From Allium sativum (Eukaryota; Streptophyta; Magnoliopsida; Asparagales; Amaryllidaceae), in assembly GCA_030737875.1 (NCBI GenBank), contig CM060926.1:316794922-316858921 (forward strand): a stretch of DNA of 64,000 nt. The letters run 5' to 3'. The translations under genes and the position numbers were made by a program. The notes under the pieces were generated by a model. It did not search any database and had not been told where the DNA came from. It saw nothing but the letters and a program-made list of their open reading frames with translations. The number at the start of each line of letters is the position of its first letter. Position 1 is the first letter of the stretch. Shown here piece after piece: positions 46,503 through 59,603 of the stretch.

Positions 46503-48026
46503 GCATTGACATATTTAAGGAAAAGAAAAGTAATATACAACGAGGAATGCGCGTTTAAAGAGGAGAATGGAAATACATTCATATGTGCGTTCATAAATTT
46601 AGTTTAAATTGTAGAGATTATCATGCACTTAAAAGGTTCAATGTATTTGAAAAAAAAAAAAGCATTAAGTACTCTTTTTGGAACCGACAGAGGTTGAGAT
46701 AAACGTGGCACGTTTTTCGATTTAAATGTTTGGAGACTAGATGCCTGCACTTGTGATTAAGGAGACTAGATGCATGCACCTATGATTAAGGAGACTAGAT
46801 GCATGCATGTAACACCCCACCTCCGCCAAGGTAACTCTTGCAAGTACATTGGCTTTGGAGGGGCGTTAAACGAGGTAAACATGCATGCAGATATCACAAG
46901 ACAGAACATATAAGTAAAACAGAGTGATAAAACAGCGGATAAAACTTAACATTTCAAAACCATAGTCATGTTACAACAAAGTACTTGATCATTATTTTCC
47001 AACAAACAAAGTCTAGAGAAAAGCATAAACTGAAAAACTGAAATACATAAAGTACTATCCCCCAAAGCGAAGTGATAAACCATAGCTAGCTCAATGTCCA
47101 AAACCGTACAAGAGCAAATCCAGTAAGCAAGCTGTAAAGATCCAAGCTAAGCTCCAATGTTCCCACCCTGAGAACCTGAGGGGGGGGGGAACGGAAGAAA
47201 AGAGGCGAAAGAAAACAGGTCAGTCAAAAAGACTGGTAAGCCCTACTACTATCTGTCTATGAACTAGTAAAGTTAACTGGCATGAGAAGCTGAGATGATC
47301 ATAAGGATAACAACATACTGGCATGATGATTAACTAACAAGATAGATAAAGGTGACATCGCATAATCAAGATTAAGTTTTGCACCACGGGTGTACTAGCA
47401 TTCTAACATGTCAAGTAAAAACAATAATTGATCCCTTAGCCCAAGCTTGGCCCAACATCATGAGGTGACCTAAATCAAGGTCCAACTACACGGTCTAGTT
47501 GATCGGCTCCCTATAAGCCTAACTCGTCAAGTGTCGGTGTCATACGGCCCAAACATGCAATGTAGTTAAACTGCGCTAGGTACACCCTAGGGTGTATCAA
47601 GTCCTAGGGTGTCAACCTCAGACACAAATCAAGTATGCACAGTCTAGATCTACTGGTACCCGTGCCTGATTCTCCAACTCCGGATTATGTGCACGACCAT
47701 AGTCCGCCTGGACCTACACCGGCGTACCTACTCAGCCGTCGTTTTGGTCGCTTACATGTCAGCCCAGTAATCGTGCCCCACCCTAGCCTAGTCCTAGGGT
47801 CTTATGATACTATCAGGAGGGTTACTGCTGAAAAGGACCACGCAACTAGGGTTTCCTTAACGGGTTAAATGTGGTTAACCCGATCCAAACGTGGATTAAA
47901 TTGGTTAAGTGTACCCAAGATTCATGACTTAACCCCGATTAACCCATCCAGCCCAAATTGATTAAGTATTAAGTGGACCATTACTTAACCCTAATCAGGA
48001 GGCATTAATTAACTTAATGTGCTTTA

Positions 48027-48223
48027 ACCTCTCACATTAGACCTTGTTGTGGTTACTAGTTAAGCCGGGCGGGTCCGGGTAGCTTTACACCACAACTTGG
48101 TCTAACCTCGGGTTCGAGCACAACATGACCAACTTCTCACATTGGATCCTATTGTTTGTAGCCACTAGTTAAGCCGGGCGGGTCCGGATAGATTTATGCT
48201 ACAAACTCAACCCAACCTCGAGT
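48027..48223 (-). other. Covarying hairpin pair, element C 3' LTR
   Basis: Hairpin 1 (48027-48112): TTAGACC/GGTCTAA and GTTGTGG/CCACAAC. Hairpin 2 (48130-48223): TTGGAT/ACCCAA (one mismatch) and GTTTGTAGC/GCTACAAAC. Apical CCGG-GCGGGT-CCGG in hairpin 1. Confidence 0.75.
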
Positions 48224-48764
48224 TGGCCACACTCATATTTTCTAAGTGTCATGTCCATTATGTTTCCAAAACATAATTACAAGTTAACATATCACGTTAT
48301 GTTATAAAAACCATGTTTATGTCATAATGTTACCCAACCCCAACGTAATCCCATCGTTTACATAATCGCATCAACGCAAAAAGGATAAAATAGGGAACTT
48401 GGCATAATCATGACAAAAAGGTGTTGAAGCCACAAGTTTATCATGGTGGCATATGAAATGTACATATGTTCATATACTTGCATATTGCATTATTAGGCTT
48501 CAAAAGCATGCATAAAACCAAACTTAGCATATGAGTGATACATGGTGATAAAATGACATGTAGAAATTGCTAGAAGTTCGCATTTAGCCTCACATGCAAA
48601 TTATCATAAGGGATATGATAACTTTCATGTTGCCAAAATGCAACCTTTAATATAAAGCTTGGAGCTTTATGCTCACAACATCAAGTTTAACTTGCATAAC
48701 ATGATATCATGTGTATAATGATCAACCCAAACTTGCATAACATAGCAACATGTGATTAAACCAA

Positions 48765-48875
48765 ATTGCATAGCATAATGATCAACCAAACTTGCATATC
48801 ATAATGATCAACCAAACTTGCATATCATAATGATCAACCAAACTTGCATATCATAATGATCAACCCCAAACTTGC
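48765..48875. repeat. 26-bp tandem repeat in element C LTR
   Basis: Four copies of a unit AACTTGCATATCATAATG plus ATCAACCA, also present at 56815-56925 in the other LTR. Confidence 0.85.
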
Positions 48876-49259
48876 ATCATTCATTTAACTTTAGAGTTCA
48901 ATAAAAAGAAAGTAGAAAAGGGCTTACAATGCTATGAAGACACAAAAGAATACTTATTATAAAGATTGAGACGAAGCCCTTATGCAATCACCAAAAAGAC
49001 CCAAATATGAATGCTCCAATGAAAAACCCTTGAGCCAAATCAATAAAAATCCTTGCTTTGTAATAGAAATGTTGCAACTTGACTTGAATGCAAACTAAGA
49101 ACACTCATACAAGTTTGAAAACACTTGTATGAACTCAAAATCTCTCATAGAAATTAACTTAGGAATTTTAGCATGAGAGTGGAGGCCATGAGAGGAACAA
49201 ATTTGACATAGTTTAGTTGTAGGATTGAATAATGGTGATTTAGGCTAGGTTTAGGGGCC

Positions 49260-49498
49260 TTTTTATAGAAGATTAGGATAGTATTAGCCTTAGGATTAAC
49301 CCTAAATTCAATCAGAGCCATCAAATCCCGTCACTAGCCTCCAAAATAGGTCAAAACAGCCAAAATGGTGCACCTGGTTGCCTGGGTCCGACCAGGCAGG
49401 TCGACCCCCAGGTCGACCCTGGGGTCGACTCCCCAGTCGACCTGGCCCCCCTAGGTCGACTCCCAGGTCGACCTGGTCTGGGCGGGATTTTTCCCGCC
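49260..49498 (-). promoter_or_regulatory. Element C 3' LTR promoter
   Basis: GGCGGGATTTTTCCCGCC dyad (49481-49498), six GTCGAC sites (49398-49476), TATA CTATAAAAAG (49260-49268), minus strand. Confidence 0.6.
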
Positions 49499-49731
49499 TA
49501 CCCCGAATTTTCTGAAATTTGAATCTGTCTTGAATTTGAATTTTTCGTGAAACTTCGCGAGGCCATATCTCGGTCATACGGACTCCGATTTTCGAAAACT
49601 CGGACTCTATTTCGCGTATTTTTCTGAGACGAACGCAATGGCACAGCCCGTTTCCCTTGATTCAGATTTTACAGTTTAATTCTGCCTTGATTTATGTTAT
49701 AACATGTTATTCAAAAATACGGGTTGTTACA

Positions 49732-49759
49732 TTCTCCCCTCCTTAAAGGATTTCGTCCC
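49732..49759 (-). other. Polypurine tract of element C
   Basis: The minus strand reads GGGGACGAAATCC, then TTTAAGGAGGGGAGAA, directly before the LTR start at 49731. Confidence 0.85.
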
Positions 49760-50249
49760 CGAAATCTCCAAGTTAGGAAGAACGTATCCTACCATCCATC
49801 ATCCATCTACTCAAAACATCATCCACGTGCAGTCATTGTCATTAAAGGATTCTAAATGCTGTATGATCATATGCAAAGGTGTGTATATGTACTTATCTAA
49901 TGCAAAAATCAGGCGGTTACTGATACAGTAAACCTCCTTAATGCAAAATATGTTAGTGAAATGAGTCCATATGTATGCAAATTCCTAACAAAACTCATAG
50001 TCTCTACATGAGTGCACATAACATTCATCCATATGCAACATCCACGTGATAGCATAACAAGTTTCATCCATGAATAAGTATAAGCACTCATGCATATACA
50101 ATATGAAAGTGTGTGAGCCGATCTTAGTGCCTAATGTGCATCATGCATCCACGAGTATCCACGTGCAAACACTTGCAACCATCAAGCATAACATGTTTCA
50201 AATACATGTTTCATCCAAAGGATTTCTACCTAAGGTCCTTTTGACATGA

Positions 50250-53200
50250 TTAACGAGATAACAAGATAAACATGGATAGCAAAAGTAAGATAGGAAAAGA
50301 GATCGAGAATGTACCCTCAAAAAGAAATGGATAAAGCCCACGCATCTTCTCCTCGGTTTCCCAAGTTGCGTCCTCTTCTTCGGCTTCACCCCACTGAACT
50401 TTCACCAATTTGACTTCTCGATTCCTTAGTTTCTTGATCTCTGTTCCCAAGATACGAATCGGGGCTTTTCTCAAGGTTGCTTCTTTCTCTACCTCAATGT
50501 CTTCAAGAATGCTTGGTTCAACCACCTCAGCGGACTCATGAAGGCACTTTCGGAGATGCGATACATGAAAGACATTGTGCACTCCGGCTAGCTTTTCGGG
50601 CAATTCCAACTTATAGGCCATCTTTCCAATTCTCTCTGTGATAGGGAAAGGTCCTACGAACCTTGGTGCCAGCTTCCCCACTGCTCCAAAACGTACCACA
50701 TTACGCAAAGGAGAAACCTTCACGAAAACCATGTCTCCCACTTCGAATTCCAAATCTGCCCTTCGCTTGTCAGCATAGGATTTCTGTCTATCTTGGGCCG
50801 CTTTCATCCTTCTTCTCACTAATTCAACTTTCTCGGATGTGTCCCGTATCATATCGGGCCCAAGTATAAGTCTATCTGTTGTCTCCCACCAACAAGATGA
50901 TGACCTATACGGCCTCCCATACAAAGCTTCAAATGGTGCCATCCTTATGCTGGCTTGATAGCTATTATTATACGCAAACTCTACAAGAGGAAGGTGGTCT
51001 TCCCAAGTACCAACGAAGTCGAGAACACAGAGCCTCAAAAGATCTTCTAGCACTCTATTCACCCTTTTGGTTTGGCCATCTGTCTGGGGGTGATAGGTCG
51101 TACTCAGATTCAATCGTGTACCCATCGCTTCTTGCAAACTGTTCAAGAACGGGCTAGTGAAAATTGGGTCACGATCGCTAACTATGCTAGAAGGAACTCC
51201 ATGCAACCGCACTATCTCTCGAAGATAAATAGATGCCAGCCCTGATGCGGTCCTCTTGCTCTTTACTGGGATGAAGTGGGCACTCTTCGTAAGTCTGTCA
51301 ACTATGACCCATATGCTTGTGTTCCCTCTCCTTGACCTAGGCAATCCATCCACAAAATCCAAAGAAATACTCTCCCACTTCCATTGCGGGACCTCCAATG
51401 GATGTAATAGCCCACCTGGTTTCTTTGACTCGGCTTTCACTTGTTGGCACACCATGCACCTTGAAACATACTCTGCTACATCCTTCTTCATTCCATCCCA
51501 AAAGAAAATGCGCTTCATATCCCTATACATCTTGTCCCCTCCAGGATGTATAGTCATCTTCGAGTGATGTGCTTCTTCAAGAACTCTATGGACTAAATCT
51601 CCCACTCGAGGAACACATAATCTCCCATCACGCCTTAGCCAACCTTTATCATCAATGATATATCTAGCAAGGTGACTAGACGTCTCACCCCGAATCAACT
51701 TATCCATGACCTCGACTATTTGCGGATCTTCCTTCTGTGAAGCCCCAACTTGATCAAGAAGTGTGGGTCTAAGTTCAAGGGATGCTAATGAACCTGTCAT
51801 CGACTCAACAGCCGTCGTGAAATCAAAGGTTGCCAAGAACTCTAAGTTCTTCATCTCAATGAACAAGGGGCTCAAAGTCAATCTACTTCTGCTTAGTGCA
51901 TCCGCCACAACATTACCCTTGCCAGGGGTATAAGCTATCTCGAAGTCATAAGATGCCAAGAATTCCATCCACCTTTGCTGCCTTAGATTCAGATCTTTTT
52001 GCGAGAAGAGGTATTTGAGTGACTTGTGATCAGTATACAACTCAAACCTTTCGCCTAGAAGATAGTGGCGCCAGGATTTGAGTGCAAAGACGATCGCTGC
52101 TAACTCCAAATCATGAGTGGGATAGTTCTTCTCATGAACTTTAAGTTGCCTACCCCCATAACATATCACTCTTACCTCTTGCATCAGAACAGCTCCTAAC
52201 CCCGTACCACATGCATCTGTGTACACGGTAAACATCTTACCACTATCGGGTAATGCCAAAACTGGAGCTGAGGTAAGGGCTCTTTTGAGCGTTTGAAAAG
52301 CAAGCTCACACTCCAAGTCCCATGCAAAGAATAAGTTCTTCTTCGTCAACTTAGTAAGAGGGGCCGAAATCTTAGCGAAGTCCCTGATGAACTTCCTATA
52401 GTAGCCCGCCAGACCGAGAAAGCTTCTTACTTCGGTTGCATTCCTAAGAGTCTTCCAGTCTTGAACCACAACCACTTTCGCGGGATCCACCGCTATGCCT
52501 TGCTTAGAAACTATATGTCCAAGAAACCGAACTTCCCTTCTCCAGAAATGACATTTGGAGAACTTGGCTTTCAACCGATGTGCCCTAAGCGTATCCATCA
52601 CTTCCTTGAGATGCCTAGCATGCTCTTCCTCATCCTTTGAGAAGATCAGAATATCATCCACGAAGACAACAACAAACTTGTTAAGGAACTCCCTGAACAC
52701 CCTACTCATCAAGTCTACGAAGTAGGCGGGTGCATTAGTCAAACCGAATGACATGACAAGCCATTCAAAGAATCCATCTGGAGTCCTGAACGCAGTTTTA
52801 TCAATGCTATCCTCATCTACTCTAAGCTGATGGAATCCGGTGGCTAGATCGAGCTGAGAGAAAACAGAAGCACCTACCAACTGGTCAAAGAGATCATCAA
52901 TCCTCGGTAAAGGGTGCCTATTCTTCTTTGTCAGCTTGTTCAACTCTCGATAATCAACACATAGGCGAAGCGAGCCATCCGCCTTAGTAGCGAATACCAC
53001 CGGAGCACCCCATTCAGAAATGCTTCGCCTAATAAAATTCTTCTCAAGCAACTCCTTGATTTGCTTACTGAGCTCCCTTCTCTCACGAGGGGCCATGTGC
53101 CTAACGGGCAATGATACTGGCTTGGCATTATCAACTAGATAAATGCGAAAATCTATCTCTCGTTTAGGGGGTAACCCCTTAACTTCTTCAAAGACATCAG

Positions 53201-53783
53201 GATAGTCTCGGACCACCCTTACAGATTGCAGATCATCGATGGACGAGTCGAGAGATTCAAGATAACATAACATGACGGGACTTCTAGGGTTGCAAGAAAT
53301 TTCTAGGGTATTACCGAGGCGAGTCATGAGCCTCACCACCCTATGTTCACAATCGAGAATGGCTCCATAACTGGACAACCAATCCATGCCCAAGATCAAC
53401 CCATATCCCGTGAACCCGAGAACATAAGCATTACACGTGAATTCTACGGTCAAGATAGAAATCTTCAAATCCACACAAATCATAGATAGATGGGCGGAAC
53501 CCCCAATTGGATTTGAAACACAAACGGGATCCTCAACTAGGCTAGTACTTAGGTGCAAACTTTCAACAATGTCAGAGGAAATAAAACTATGCGATGCGCC
53601 AGAATCAAATAAGGTGCGAACAGGATAATCAGAAATATAAACAAGACTTTCTATAGAAATACTACCTCGGTCCTGAACTGGAGCAGCATTAAGAGCACGC
53701 ACTTGCCCTCCAGAAGGTCCTGCACGCTGATTCTGCCCTTGCTTCTTGGGGGCAATCCTTGATAAAATGTCCGGTCTCTCCAC
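50250..53783 (-). pseudogene. pol: Pol polyprotein of element C, inactivated
   Basis: 1177-residue frame. The first dozen residues up to about PKKQGQ are frame-shift overlap. Protease DSGAS with D60, RT FVDD near 376, RNase H D near 523, integrase zinc motif, core D near 809 and D near 870, GPY/F-like module and chromodomain-like end ([21 protein letters not shown]). Compared with B, the integrase catalytic Glu is Lys at residue 906 (codon 51068-51066) and the RT block [12 protein letters not shown] reads [12 protein letters not shown]. Pol is not fused to Gag because of the shift at 53748-53752. The element can probably not integrate by itself but could be mobilised by B-like proteins. Confidence 0.9.
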
Positions 53784-54666
53784 AATGAAAGCATTCGCCC
53801 GACTTCCTCTTCCTTTTCTTACAGTCTTTAGCTATGTGCCCAACATTCCCACAGTAGTGGTATTTTCTTGGATCCTTTGCCTTGGCCTTGTTGCCCTTGT
53901 TGTTCTTGTTGTTTTTGTTGTTCTGATTGCTCTGATTTCCTCCCCACTTGGAGTCTGTCTTCTTGGCTTGAGTCTCATTAGCCTTGACTTCCTTTTTGTC
54001 ATTCTTATCGTCTCCTTGAAGCAATGCCATGTCTACTAGACCTTCGAAAGTGGCCCCCATAGGTATATGAGATTGGGCTAAACCTTGTAGTGGCTCATTC
54101 AACCCTCGTGCAAAGCGCAAAGCCTTCTTCTGGGGAGTATTAATCATGTCCAAACCAAATCGGGCGAGCTTGTTAAACTCATTCACGTACTCCCTCACTG
54201 TCATGTCCCCTTGCTTCAAAGATATAAATTTCTCCAATTGCAGATTCGCCTCAGCTGATGATAGAAACTTAAGCCCAAATCTTGTCCTAAAGTCGGCCCA
54301 ATTCTCTATAGGCCTCGTAGCATTGATGACCTCCCACCAATAAGCAGCTTCTTCTTTTAATAACCATGCTGCCAATAAAACCTTTCTACGGTCTTCCACA
54401 TCAAAGATACCGAAAAGATCTTTGGTTTCTTTCAACCAATTTCGTGCCTCCACAAAAGTCTCCGTCCCAATAAAGTTTTTGGCACCCATCGCCTTAAAGT
54501 CTTTGCAAATCTTAGCGAAATCTGCTTGCGGATTCTGAGGAGGAGGAGGAGGAACCTCAGTTATATTGGGGGTATTTGCTGGGCCCACATCGTTGGCCCT
54601 AGCTTCCAAGTACCTCCGGAACCATCCGGGAATAGTCACTCCCTCGGGAAGGTTAAGATCGGCCAT
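53689..54666 (-). pseudogene. gag: Gag of element C, frameshifted
   Basis: 325-residue frame, of which the first 306 are Tekay Gag: start MADLNLPEGVTIPGWFRRYL, capsid about 48-215, an N/K-rich linker and two knuckles. The first knuckle has lost its first Cys (Y269; C272, H277, C282 remain). The second is complete (C292, C295, H300, C305). After P306 a five-base C run shifts the frame, and the last 19 residues are not native. In B the same junction is a single frame. Confidence 0.88.
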
Positions 54667-54842
54667 ACTGAAAAAGGAAAAAGATAGATTCAGAACGAAG
54701 AAATGAAGGATAGTTCTATGGCTTTTGGGGAATAGCCTTTTTAAAATAACTAGACTTTTCTTGGAAAATACTTAATTGGTTTTGAAAATAGTTTTTCAAA
54801 AGGTAAGTTTCAAAAACACTTTTGCTCAAATCTTGTAAACCT

Positions 54843-54855
54843 GGCTCTGATACCA
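54843..54855 (-). other. Primer-binding site of element C
   Basis: The minus strand reads TGGTATCAGAGCC, two bases inside the 5' LTR. Confidence 0.92.
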
Positions 54856-55225
54856 AATGTAACACCCCACCTCCGCCAAGGTAACTCTTGCAAGTACATT
54901 GGCTTTGGAGGGGCGTTAAACGAGGTAAACATGCATGCAGATATCACAAGATAGAACATATAAGTAAAACAGAGTGATAAAGCAGCGGATAAAACTTAAC
55001 ATTTCAAAACCATAGTCATGTTACAACAAAGTACTTGATCATTATTTTCCAACAAACAAAGTCTAGAGAAAAGCATAAACTGAAAAACTGAAATACATAA
55101 AGTACTATCCCCCAAAGCGAAGTGATAAACCATAGCTAGCTCAATGTCCAAAACCGTACATGAGCAAATCCAGTAAGCAAGCTGTAAAGATCCAAGCTAA
55201 GCTCCAATGTTCCCACCCTGAGAAC

Positions 55226-56976
55226 CTGAGGGGGGGGGGGAACGAAAGAAAAGAGGCGAAAGAAAACAGGTCAGTCAAAAAGACTGGTAAGCCCTACTAC
55301 TATCTGTCTGTGAACTAGTAAAGTTAACTGGCATGAGAAGCTGAGATGATCATAAGGATAACAACATACTGGCATGATGATTAACTAACAAGATAGATAA
55401 AGGTGACATCGCATAATCAAGATTAAGTTTTGCACCACGGGTGTACTAGCATTCTAACATGTCAAGTAAAAACAAGAATTGATCCCTTGGCCCAAGCTTG
55501 GCCCAACATCATGAGGTGACCTAAATCAAGGTCCAACTACACGGTCTAGTTGATCGGCTCCCAATAAGCCTAACTCGTCATGTGTCGGTGTCATATGGCC
55601 CAAACATGCAATGTAGTTAAACTGCGCTAGGTACACCCTAGGTGTATCAAGTCCTAGGGTGTCAACCTCAGACACAAATCAAGTATGCACAGTCTAGATC
55701 TACTGGTACCCGTGCCTGATTCTCCAACTCCGGACTATGTGCACGACCATAGTCCGCCTGGACCTACACCGGCGTACCTACTCAGCCGTCGTTTTGGTCT
55801 CTTACATGTCAGCCCAGTAATCGTGCCCCACCCTAGCCTAGTCCTAGGGTCTTATGATACTATCAGGAGGGTTACTGCTGAAAAGGACCACGCAACTAGG
55901 GTTTCCTTAACGGGTTAAATGTGGTTAACCTGATCCAAACGTAGATTAAATTGGTTAAGTGTACCCAAGATTCATGACTTAACCCCGATTAACCCATCCA
56001 ACCCAAATTGATTAAGTATTAAGTGGACCATGACTTAACACTAATCAGGAGGCATTAATTAACTTAATGTGCTTTAACCTCTCACATTAGACCTTGTTGT
56101 GGTTACTAGTTAAGCCGGGCGGGTCCGGGTAGCTTTACACCACAACTTGGTCTAACCTCGGGTTCGAGCACAACATGACCAACTTCTCACATTGGATCCT
56201 ATTGTTTGTAGCCACTAGTTAAGCCGGGCGGGTCCGGGTAGATTTATGCTACAAACTCAACCCAACCTCGAGCTGGCCACACTCATATTTTCTAAGTGTC
56301 ATGTCCATTATGTTTCCAAAACATAATTACAAGTTAACATATCACGTTATGTTATAAAAACCATGTTTATGTCATAATGTTACCCAACCCCAACGTAATC
56401 CCATGGTTTACATAATCGCATCAACGCATAAAGGATAAAATAGGGAACTTGGCATAATCATGACAAAAAGGTGTTGAAGCCACAAGTTTATCATGGTGGC
56501 ATATGAAATGTACATATGTTCATATACTTGCATATTGCATTATTAGGCTTCAAAAGCATGCATAAAACCAAACTTAGCATATGAGTGATACATGGTAATA
56601 AATGACATGTAGAAATTGCTAGAAGTTCGCATTTAGCCTCGCATGCAAATTATCATAAGGGATATGATAACTTTCATGTTGCCAAAAAGCAACCTTTAAT
56701 ATAAAGCTTGGAGCTTTATGCTCACAACATCAAGTTTAACTTGCATAACATGATATCATGTGTATAATGATCAACCCAAACTTGCATAACATAGCAACAT
56801 GTGATTAAACCAAATTGCATAACATGATGATCAACCAAACTTCCATATCATAATGATCAACCAAACTTGCATATCATAATGATCAACCAAACTTGCATAT
56901 CATAATGATCAACCCCAAACTTGCATCATTCATTTAACTTTAGAGTTCAATAAAAAGAAAGTAGAAAAGGGCTTAC
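55226..56976 (-). other. Candidate leader intron, element C 5' LTR
   Basis: The minus strand has ATAGCATT followed by GTAAGC (56976-56971). The interval ends in CTTTCGTT, a C run, then CTCAG (CAG 55228-55226). 1751 bases enclosing the hairpin pair. Same layout in the 3' LTR (48927 to 47176). Confidence 0.5.
56077..56273 (-). other. Covarying hairpin pair, element C 5' LTR
   Basis: As in the 3' LTR. Hairpin 1 56077-56162, hairpin 2 56180-56273. Confidence 0.75.
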
Positions 56977-57308
56977 AATGCTATGAAGACACAAAAGAAT
57001 ATTTATTATAAAGATTGAGACGACGCCCTTATGCAATCACCAAAAAGACCCAAATATGAACGCTCCAATGAAAAACCCTTGAGCCAAATCAATAAAAATC
57101 CTTGCTTTGTAATAGAAATGTTGCAACTTGACTTGAATGCAAACTAAGAACACTCATACAAGTTTGAAAACACTTGTATGAACTCAAAATCTCTCATAGA
57201 AATTAACTTAGGAATTTTAGCATGAGAGTGGAGGCCATGAGAGGAACAAATTTGACATAGTTTAGTTGTAGGATTGAATAATGGTGATTTAGGCAAGGTT
57301 TAGGGGCC

Positions 57309-57566
57309 TTTTTATAGAAGGTTAGGATAGTATTAGCCTTAGGATTAACCCTAAATTCAATCAGAGCCATCAAATCCCGTCACTAGCCTCCAAAACAGGT
57401 CAAAACAGCCAAAATGGTGCACCTGGTTACCTGGGTCCGACCAGGCAGGTCGACCCCCAGGTCGACCCTGCGGTCGACTCCCCAGTCGACCTGCCCCCCC
57501 CCCCCCCCAGGTCGACTCCCAGGTCGACCCCCAGGTCGACCTGGTCTGGGCGGGATTTTTCCCGCC
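57309..57566 (-). promoter_or_regulatory. Element C 5' LTR promoter
   Basis: E2F-like dyad 57549-57566, seven GTCGAC sites 57448-57544, TATA 57309-57317, reading toward gag. Confidence 0.65.
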
Positions 57567-57938
57567 TACCCCGAATTTTCTGAAATTTGAATCTGTCTTG
57601 AATTTGAATTTTTCGTGAAACTTCGCGAGGCCATATCTCGGTCATACGGACTCCGATTTTCGAAAACTCGGACTATATTTCACGTATTATTCCGAGACGA
57701 ATGCAATGGCACAGCCCGTTTCCCTTGATTCGGATTTTACAGTTTAATTCTGCCTTGATTTATGTTATAACATGTTATTCAAAAATACAGGTTGTTACAA
57801 TGCACCTGTGATTAAGGAGACTAGAAACATGCACCTACGATTATTTATAGCAAACATGTAAATAAAAATAAAAAAAGGTAATGCATAATTATGACATTAA
57901 TAAATTGGCTTGAGGTTGACTAAATGTTAAGTATTTGG

Positions 57939-57942
<4 letters not shown>

Positions 57943-57995
<53 letters not shown>
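57943..57995. repeat. (TA)n microsatellite in element D LTR
   Basis: About 26 TA units without interruption. Confidence 0.95.
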
Positions 57996-57997
<2 letters not shown>

Positions 57998-58550
57998 AGG
58001 CAACACTAATTCGAGATTAGGGGATTTGTTCTACTGGTAAGAAATGAAATTGGTAAATTAAAGATATTAATGTTATATTTAGGGATAATATAATGGTTAC
58101 ATTAAATATGGAAAAAAGAGAGTACATGTAGTAAATGCTTTTAGGCATTTCAAATATGACATGAATAGAAAAACAATGAATAAATAACCATTAATAATGG
58201 CTATGAGAAGGATAAAATAAAAATAAAAAGATATTAAATTCCCTTTAGTAAAATAGTTAACACATACTATATTTTCTACGATTAAAAATAAAATAAAAAT
58301 AAAGGCATAGTTGGATACCATACTTGATAAGAACATGAGCGTAAGTAAACGTATGGTATTTATTTACATAAATAAATAATAATTATGTTAAAAAGGTAGA
58401 GAAAAATAAATTATTGCCTTGTTTAAATAAAAGAAAAAGGAAAACAAAATTTATACGGTTAAGGTATAAACAAAGGAATGGTTTTGCTAAATAAATCTTC
58501 ATCAATGTTCTTTAACAAATAAAACAGTGCTAGATTCGTAGTTTGGCACC

Positions 58551-58558
58551 TATATAAA
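58551..58558 (+). promoter_or_regulatory. TATA box of element D LTR
   Basis: CCTATATAAACAACCC followed by a CT-rich leader (TCTCTCATTTTCTTCTTCTC near 58617). No GTCGAC array was found upstream. Confidence 0.6.
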
Positions 58559-59603
58559 CAACCCTAAGCTCATTGTAAACTTCACAACAATTCGTGGCGA
58601 AGCCATGGCTCCATTCTCTCTCATTTTCTTCTTCTCCAAAAGATCTTGGATCTATTCTCTCCTCTTTTCTCTACAACATCTATTCTTTAAAATAAAAAGA
58701 ATAAGATCTAGAACAACAATGAAATAGAAAAGTGATTCAAAGCTAAAGAGAAGATAATGGATTCAGATTTGCGAATTTATGCCGCAAAGAGAAATCAAAG
58801 ATGATTCAAAAACAGAAATCCAAGCTAAGCAAAAGAGGGAAAACAATACTAGAGTTATCTAGTACTCATTTTGAAGACGACAGGCAATGTGAGTGGTCTA
58901 TAATACAACTTTTGTATAAGATTATTATTTATCGTTCAAACATTCCCCATGTAAAACATGCGATGAAATTATTATGAAAGATTGGACCTGTAATGTTTTC
59001 ATATGTTAAATTATTATATGGTCACGTTCCTCCTTTTATCCTTCCCTCTTTATTTCTTTATAATTAGGCTATCTCGAGCCTAGATCTATCATGAAATGAA
59101 TACGATTGAATATTGCGAACGAAAAGGGGAAACACTAGATTTTGGGATATGACATAAATTGGAGAGTTTGGTTATGAATTACAAAGGGGTTTGGGTATAG
59201 TATACCATTAGCAAGGTTTGAATGTGTAAACCAAGTTGGGAAGTATAAGTATGAACACGATTAGGGTTTTAGCATAAGATTGTCATCATTGAAAAGATTT
59301 GAACTTGTTAATAAGTCTATGACACTAGAATAAAACATGGATTTGAATTTGGGGATTTAATATGTTAGTCATATTTTTATAGGACTCGAACTTATTTAAT
59401 AATATGAATACCATTTGAAATAAATGATTTGGAATTGGTAAATTTGAATAAGAGTTGGGTAATTGGGTTACATGTAATTTGGTATGAATCAACATTAAAT
59501 TGGTCTAATTAATGACCACTTGAATAGGCTTAAAAGTAAATTTGAACCGCATAACATGAAATTTGGGGGTTTGGGTGAAATACGAATGTTAATAAACCTT
59601 TGA

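Larger units (their letters stand above)
46808..49731 (-). repeat. Element C 3' LTR
   Basis: 2924 bp, near-identical to 54858-57799. Six GTCGAC sites and E2F-like dyad 49398-49498, TATA 49260-49268, GTAAGC donor 48927-48922, hairpins 48223-48027, acceptor 47178-47176. Confidence 0.93.
54858..57799 (-). repeat. Element C 5' LTR
   Basis: 2942 bp. Differs from the 3' LTR by scattered substitutions, one more GTCGAC unit and a 15-base C run within the array (57494-57508). Confidence 0.93.
46803..57804 (-). mobile_element. Element C: Tekay-type gypsy, 11.0 kb, defective
   Basis: Starts TGTAACACCCC (46808) and ends GGTTGTTACA (57799), TSD ATGCA at 46803-46807 and 57800-57804. LTRs 2924 and 2942 bp. 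PBS and PPT present. Gag and pol are in different frames and the integrase has lost its catalytic Glu. Inserted in the left LTR of D. Confidence 0.93.

Noticed and set aside
49308..49577. Arg/Gly/Pro-rich minus-strand ORF across the GTCGAC array (also 57427-57645 and 21861-22064)
   Set aside because: Composition comes from the palindrome array in the promoter region upstream of TATA; array length differs between LTRs, so no conserved protein.
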